Positions 6,079 to 9,575 of a stretch of DNA of 9,575 nucleotides are shown piece by piece. The notes under the pieces were generated by a model. That model did not search any database. It was not told the DNA's origin and saw only the letters and a program-made list of their open reading frames with translations. The DNA comes from Bacteroidales bacterium UBA2939 (GTDB lineage Bacteria; Bacteroidota; Bacteroidia; Bacteroidales; P3): the NCBI GenBank assembly GCA_002349055.1, contig DECD01000050.1, positions 3,462 through 13,036 of the forward strand, read 5' to 3'. The translations under genes were made by a program, and so were the position numbers. The stretch's first letter is position 1, and each line of letters begins with the position of its first letter.

Positions 6079-7499
6079 AGGGTTAGAATCCAGTCGGCAA
6101 TGGTTTCCATGGTGTCGAAATCGAAGGTTTCTTCGATGAGCATGTATTCATCCGGGGAGCCTGTCTTGCAGTGTTGGAAGAGATGGTTCAGCCATCGCAG
6201 CTGATTGCATACGGCGCGGCCACCGGTGAGTTCCTCGATGCGATTTTGGTTGGGTTCACAAAGCACTTGGCAGTCTTTCCATCCGTTGAGCGCCAGTATG
6301 GGACATGTTACTCGGGGCAGGTATTCGGCGGGGTCGAGACGCAGGAAGGTCTGCATCCATCGTGTATCCAATTGCTGCTTGAGGGCGTAGGCGATGCCTT
6401 TCTTGAGGTCGATGCTGTCAATTTGTTCTTTTGTGAGTCCGGAGGTATATTTTGCGATAATGGCTTGATAGTCTTTAACTGTTAGGCGAGACGCGGCGGG
6501 CCGCGTCTCTACAGCCGACATGAATAGTTCGCGCATGCAGGCGGTACGGATGGCAACAAGGCTGTCGCTCACTCCTTTGGCGCGGAAAAGTGCTTCGTTC
6601 TGTTGCACAAGGACTTCCTGGCCTGTGCAACCCTGTCCGGCAAGCATGACGACAAACTTTACACCCTTATTCCGTGCAGCCACCATGGGAGCGATGGCGC
6701 CGCCCTCGCTGTGGCCGCCAATGCCGAGACTGTTGGTGTCGACATGAGGGTTGTTTCTCAGGACGTTGAATATCGCTTCAGCATCCTCGGAGAAGATACG
6801 TGTGTCGGCACTGTCGAGGGGTCCGGTGCTGGCACCCACACCGCGGTCGTCATAGCGGAGGACGGCAATGCCGCGCGAGGCCAGGTAGTCGGCGAGGACG
6901 AGGAAGGGCTTGTGCGAGAAGATTTCCTCGTCGCGGTTCTGTTGGCCGCTGCCGGAGACGAGGAGGATGGTGGGGTAGGGAGACGCAGCAGGCTGCGTCT
7001 CTACAGGGTAGGTGAGGGTGCCTTCGAGGTGGACGGTGTTGCCCTGACTGTCGGTATAATCAGCGGTGATGGTCTCCTCGTCGAAGCGGTAGGGTGGCTG
7101 CGGTGTCTGCGGACGACGGAGTTGGTAGATGGTATCGGCAGGGTGGAAGGTGATGGCCTCTTTCAGGATGCCTTGCCGCCAGGTGCCACTCCAAACACAC
7201 TCCTCCACCACCCCTTCGGGGCGGTCCCCCTCCCCTAACTTAGGGGAGGAGCAGGAATGGATGAGGGTCATTTTTAGACCGATGCTGGCGCACTCCAACC
7301 GCAGTGTGTCGCCTCGTAGTGACCATTTGCTGACGGGGATGGGGTCGGAGGTCTGAAGGGGACTATAGAGTTCGTAGGCGCTATCCGTCTGGTGGATGCA
7401 GAGCACGAGGCCCGTCTGCTGGCTCCAACCAGTCCACCAATGTTGAGCGTGGGTCGTCAGACCCACGCTCAACAATATTAATATGATTGTCTTTTTCAT
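6075..7499 (-). CDS. Secreted alpha/beta hydrolase (serine aminopeptidase/S33-like), riddled with palindromic repeats
   Basis: This 474-residue protein starts with a signal peptide (MKKTIILILLSVG, cleavage near THAQ at 16-19), so it probably acts in the periplasm or outside. Residues ~20-140 are a poorly conserved beta-rich N-terminal part. From ~150 the alpha/beta hydrolase fold is clear: SGSGQQNRDE (182-191) near the oxyanion hole, RYDDRGVG (215-222), nucleophile S264 in GGHSEGG, D409 in NGWKD and H439 in WLNHLFQH, a complete triad. Such proteins are esterases or peptidases; the substrate cannot be read. The ATG at 7499 is chosen because it overlaps the permease stop (ATGA) and begins a signal peptide; the open frame upstream is only a shadow of the permease gene. 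Four palindromes lie within the gene, encoding residues ~10-20, 84-99, 165-174 and 329-338. The last two are copies of one repeat. None disrupts the frame or the triad. It is probably the last gene of the ABC operon. Confidence 0.9.
   Translation of the reverse strand: MKKTIILILLSVGLTTHAQHWWTGWSQQTGLVLCIHQTDSAYELYSPLQTSDPIPVSKWSLRGDTLRLECASIGLKMTLIHSCSSPKLGEGDRPEGVVEECVWSGTWRQGILKEAITFHPADTIYQLRRPQTPQPPYRFDEETITADYTDSQGNTVHLEGTLTYPVETQPAASPYPTILLVSGSGQQNRDEEIFSHKPFLVLADYLASRGIAVLRYDDRGVGASTGPLDSADTRIFSEDAEAIFNVLRNNPHVDTNSLGIGGHSEGGAIAPMVAARNKGVKFVVMLAGQGCTGQEVLVQQNEALFRAKGVSDSLVAIRTACMRELFMSAVETRPAASRLTVKDYQAIIAKYTSGLTKEQIDSIDLKKGIAYALKQQLDTRWMQTFLRLDPAEYLPRVTCPILALNGWKDCQVLCEPNQNRIEELTGGRAVCNQLRWLNHLFQHCKTGSPDEYMLIEETFDFDTMETIADWILTL
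6488..6514 (-). repeat. Palindromic repeat, copy 1 (encodes VETRPAAS)
   Basis: GAGACGCGGC (6488-6497) and GCCGCGTCTC (6500-6509) are perfect 10-base arms around GG, followed by TACAG (6510-6514). A second copy lies at 6980-7006 with the same arm design and the same TACAG flank. The distance between the copies is 492 bases, a multiple of three, so both are read in the same frame of the hydrolase. The form suggests a REP/MITE-like interspersed element. Confidence 0.8.
6980..7006 (-). repeat. Palindromic repeat, copy 2 (encodes VETQPAAS)
   Basis: GAGACGCAGC (6980-6989) and GCTGCGTCTC (6992-7001) are perfect 10-base arms around AG, followed by TACAG (7002-7006). It differs from copy 1 by a compensated A-T for G-C change in the arms and by the loop, so pairing is kept while the sequence drifts. 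It encodes residues ~165-174 of the hydrolase, just before the core fold. Confidence 0.8.
7203..7250 (-). repeat. Composite palindromic repeat inside the hydrolase gene
   Basis: CCTCCCCTAA (7229-7238) and TTAGGGGAGG (7240-7249) are perfect 10-base arms around one C. A second small hairpin, CCCC-TTC-GGGG, lies beside it at 7211-7221. The stretch encodes SSPKLGEGDRPEGVVE (hydrolase residues 84-99), a low-homology insert-like segment. The outer boundary is a guess. It differs in sequence from the VETxPAAS repeats. Confidence 0.65.
7441..7474 (-). repeat. Perfect 15-base inverted repeat within the signal peptide codons
   Basis: TGTTGAGCGTGGGTC (7441-7455) and GACCCACGCTCAACA (7460-7474) are perfect complements around a 4-base loop. 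The element encodes residues ~10-20 of the hydrolase, including the signal-peptide end THAQ. In mRNA it would form a very stable hairpin starting 25 bases into the gene, directly after the junction with the permease. Confidence 0.85.
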
Positions 7500-8704
7500 T
7501 TCGCGAACATCACCTTTTCGCTGCTGAACATGCGGGTGAGGACCCAGACGGCGATGCCGGTGTAGACCACGTTGGCGACCAACGTGACGACGACGGGCAT
7601 CCACTGCACCTCGTGGGCGAAGATGGCGGTCATCACCTCGATGCTGTTGTAGAAGGGGATAAGGTAGATGACGAGGTTCTCGCTGGCACCGTTCTGGAAC
7701 ATGGGCAGCAGACCGCAGAGCATCACCACGAGCATCAGAGGCAGCACCATAGTGCCGGCGTTCTTTACATCCTTGGCCAGCGCCGAGAGGAGGCTGACGG
7801 CCGAGGCCATGATGAGCACGGCGGCGAGGATGGTGAGCAGCAGAATGAAGTAGTCGCCTGTGGTGTAGTGGAATCCGAGGGCCGAGGTGTCGACATCGCC
7901 TTGTATCATCTTGGGCAGCGAGAGGGCGATACCAATGAAGCTGGAGATACCACTGAGGAGCGCTATGCCGCTGAGAGAGATAATCTTGCCGAGGGCCAAC
8001 TCGTTGCGCCGCATGGGGGTGACGAGGAGAGTGGCTATGGTGCCGCGTTCCTTCTCGCCCGCGATCGCACTGGGGGCTATGGCCATCACGCCGCTGAAGA
8101 GCATCATCAGGATGAGCATGGGCAGAATCTTGCTCCAAATCATAGCGCCGATGTTATCGTCGGTGGCCTGGTCGAAAGATACTGGCTCTTCGCTCGTTTC
8201 ATCCACACGATTGATGTCGAAGCGGTTGCAGATGCTTTCCTCATAAGCGGTGAGCATGGAGGTGAGCATGGTGTAGACGCGCTGGGTGGCGTTGTTGGTC
8301 GAGTTGTAGTAAATCTCGATGTTGGGCGCCGGCATGCCGCTCTGTGGATCGTAGGAGTTAAGCTGCGAGTCGAAGAAAGGCGGGAAACGCATCAGCACGG
8401 TGTTGAGGTTCTTGTCCTCCAGCTGGTCGATGTCCTTCTGTGTGAAGGGGACGGGAACGACAGAAATGTTCATGCTGTCGGCACTGTCGAACATCGGGGC
8501 AAGGCTTTGTGGCATATTCTCCACACGCAAGGTGACGTTGTCGTTCATGCCCTCCTGTATCATGCTCTCTATACCTGTCCCCATAAAACTGTAGATGAGG
8601 TAGATGAGCAATCCCGGCATGATGATGGCGGTGAATATCAGCTGGCGGTCGCCGAAGAAGCGGGCGAACTCTTTCTTGATTATCGTTAAGGTGTTGCTTT
8701 TCAC
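7496..8704 (-). CDS. ABC-2 type permease, NatB-like
   Basis: This 402-residue protein is the membrane subunit partner of the adjoining ATPase. One membrane helix lies near the N-terminus (~21-41). A large soluble extracytoplasmic region of about 145 residues follows (~45-188), then five or so helices: ~190-212, 240-262, 284-308, 317-335 and 370-392. GEKERGTIATLLVTPMRRNE (216-235) is the conserved cytoplasmic segment of ABC-2/NatB proteins that contacts the ATPase. The architecture fits the ABC-2 family (PF12698) with a NatB-type layout; NatAB exports sodium in Bacillus, but substrates vary widely. The start is GTG at 8702-8704, overlapping the ATPase stop (GTGA). It is supported by AAAGGAGG at 8718-8711, an ideal Shine-Dalgarno-like sequence 6 bases away that is unusual for this phylum. 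The stop overlaps the hydrolase ATG by 4 bases. The transported substrate cannot be read. Confidence 0.92.
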   Translation of the reverse strand: MKSNTLTIIKKEFARFFGDRQLIFTAIIMPGLLIYLIYSFMGTGIESMIQEGMNDNVTLRVENMPQSLAPMFDSADSMNISVVPVPFTQKDIDQLEDKNLNTVLMRFPPFFDSQLNSYDPQSGMPAPNIEIYYNSTNNATQRVYTMLTSMLTAYEESICNRFDINRVDETSEEPVSFDQATDDNIGAMIWSKILPMLILMMLFSGVMAIAPSAIAGEKERGTIATLLVTPMRRNELALGKIISLSGIALLSGISSFIGIALSLPKMIQGDVDTSALGFHYTTGDYFILLLTILAAVLIMASAVSLLSALAKDVKNAGTMVLPLMLVVMLCGLLPMFQNGASENLVIYLIPFYNSIEVMTAIFAHEVQWMPVVVTLVANVVYTGIAVWVLTRMFSSEKVMFAK

Positions 8705-9477
8705 TCCTCTCCTCCTTTCTGTTCTTTGTAAATCTCAAAGAAACGGTCCTCAAGGGTCATTCCGTTGCAGACCTCCTCGAGGGTGCCGCAGCTAATCATG
8801 CGGCCGTCGATGATGATGCCAACGCGGTCGCACAAGCGCTCCACGAGGCTGAAAATGTGTGTGCTGAGGATGATGGTCTTCCCTTCGGCACGCAGCTCTT
8901 GCAGGTAGTCGGTGACGGTGCGTGCCGTGAGCACGTCGAGGCCGTTGGTGGGCTCGTCGAAGATGACGATTTCGGGGTCGTGCACCAGCGAGATGACCAG
9001 CGAGAGTTTCTGCTTCATGCCGGTGGAGAGGTTGGCAACCTTCACTTCGGCGAACTTGTCGATGCCAAAGCGGCCGAACATGCGCTCCTTGCGTTCACGC
9101 ATGGTGGTTTCGTCTACGCCGTGCAGACGGCTGAAGAAGTCGAAGAGGTAGTTGGGAGTGAAAAAATCCTCGAGCTTGAGTTCGGAGGTGAGGAAGCCTA
9201 TCTTGGCTCTCACTTTCTCGGGTTCTTTCACCACGCTGCAACCGTCGAGGATGGCATTGCCCTCGTCGGGACGGATGAGGGTCGACAGCATGCGCAGAGT
9301 GGTGGTCTTGCCGGCTCCGTTGGGACCCAGCAGGCCGAAAATCTCGCCTCGGTAGGCGTTGAAACTCAGGTGGTCCACCGCCGTCTTGCGCTTGGCGGTG
9401 GTACGCTCAATCTTTTGTTGTTTGCGCGAGAGCGTGAATGTCTTGCACAGCCCTTCCACGCGCAGAATCTCTTCCAT
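8701..9477 (-). CDS. ABC transporter ATPase, NatA-like
   Basis: This 258-residue nucleotide-binding subunit has Walker A GPNGAGKT (51-58), the signature LSTGMKQK (150-157), Walker B IVIFDEP (170-176) followed by the D-loop GLD (179-181), and the switch histidine H207 in LSTHIF. The region after IGFL (94-96) reads TSELKLEDFFTPNYL, where the usual Q-loop glutamine is replaced. This, with LSTGM instead of LSGGQ, is typical of NatA-type ATPases as I know them. An insert of about 14 basic residues (17-31, RKQQKIERTTAKRKT) lies between the first strand and the core. The protein would dimerise and power the permease encoded next, which overlaps it by 4 bases. The ATG at 9477 follows a promoter on this strand with no Shine-Dalgarno. 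The ATPase is certain; sodium export is only one possible function. Confidence 0.95.
   Translation of the reverse strand: MEEILRVEGLCKTFTLSRKQQKIERTTAKRKTAVDHLSFNAYRGEIFGLLGPNGAGKTTTLRMLSTLIRPDEGNAILDGCSVVKEPEKVRAKIGFLTSELKLEDFFTPNYLFDFFSRLHGVDETTMRERKERMFGRFGIDKFAEVKVANLSTGMKQKLSLVISLVHDPEIVIFDEPTNGLDVLTARTVTDYLQELRAEGKTIILSTHIFSLVERLCDRVGIIIDGRMISCGTLEEVCNGMTLEDRFFEIYKEQKGGEE
8711..8718 (-). promoter_or_regulatory. Shine-Dalgarno-like site for the GTG-started permease
   Basis: On the minus strand AAAGGAGG ends 6 bases before the GTG at 8704. It lies inside the last codons of the ATPase (residues KGGEE). Most other genes here have no such site, which supports the GTG as a real, coupled start. 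The purines may also be merely the codons for the KGGEE tail. Confidence 0.5.
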
Positions 9478-9509
9478 GATTTTTGTTTAAGTGTTCGTTT
9501 TTCGGAGTG

Positions 9510-9540
9510 CAAAGGTACGCTTTTTTTTGCACATGGTAAA
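9510..9540 (-). promoter_or_regulatory. Bacteroidota promoter for the ABC-hydrolase operon
   Basis: Read on the minus strand, TACCTTTG (9517 to 9510) matches the -7 consensus, and TTTA (9540 to 9537) lies 19 bases upstream as a 3-of-4 match to the -33 TTTG. The ATPase ATG follows 32 bases after the -7 element. The bases right of it (9541-9575) are A/T-rich and show nothing I recognise. Confidence 0.78.
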
Positions 9541-9575
9541 ATAAAAAGTCGTTTTCGGAGTTATTATATAGAAAA

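Noticed and set aside
6488..7006. Possible CRISPR-like repeats
   Set aside because: Only two palindromic copies 492 bases apart, both inside a coding gene and without spacer-sized intervals or cas genes.
6171..7238. Plus-strand open frames opposite the hydrolase gene (for example 6603-7238)
   Set aside because: They are shadows of a gene with a complete catalytic triad and show no motifs of their own.
7500..8138. Upstream extension of the hydrolase frame by 213 codons
   Set aside because: This part is rich in R, H and Q, has no domain and overlaps the permease in another frame. The signal peptide and the ATGA overlap at 7499 mark the true start.
7487..8689. Plus-strand open frame of 400 codons, rich in H, D, E and G
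   Set aside because: It lies antisense to the NatB-like permease, whose membrane helices and ABC-2 motif are clear. Its odd composition is what the complement of such a gene gives.

Overview
The window looks like a chromosomal stretch from a member of the Bacteroidota, most likely of the order Bacteroidales. Four promoters carry the typical Bacteroidota -7 element TAnnTTTG. In the three where the -33 position lies inside the window, it sits exactly 19 bases upstream, as TTTG in two and TTTA in one. Shine-Dalgarno sequences are mostly absent, and the superoxide dismutase closely resembles my recollection of the Bacteroides fragilis enzyme. I cannot assign a genus. I see no tRNA, rRNA, CRISPR array, transposase or phage gene.

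Left block (+ strand, 1-2390): a promoter, a YraN-family nuclease-like gene and, overlapping it by one base, a 626-residue protein. Its N-terminal half is a VirE_N/BT4734-like primase-type domain plus PriCT-2. Its C-terminal half looks like an ECF sigma factor (region 2 and region 4). This apparent primase-sigma fusion is the most unusual coding feature. A hairpin terminator candidate follows.

Middle block (+ strand, 2391-3077): a 418-base stretch without a gene holds a strong promoter and a long rod-shaped RNA fold (2578-2705). The rod is either an independent small RNA, perhaps 6S-like, or the leader of the next gene. That gene encodes an 80-residue coiled-coil lipoprotein and ends at a clear intrinsic terminator.

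Third block (+ strand, 3086-6078): a promoter drives sodB (Fe-type superoxide dismutase), a YifB/ComM AAA+ ATPase overlapping sodB by 7 bases, and a COG0731-like radical SAM protein. They appear to form one operon. It converges on the minus-strand operon at a shared CTAG that supplies both stop codons.

Right block (- strand, 9540 down to 6075): a promoter drives a NatA-like ABC ATPase, a NatB-like ABC-2 permease (GTG start, 4-base overlap) and a secreted alpha/beta hydrolase (4-base overlap). The hydrolase gene contains four near-perfect palindromes. Two are copies of one repeat, read in the same frame as VETQPAAS and VETRPAAS. They look like REP-type elements that inserted without breaking the reading frame.
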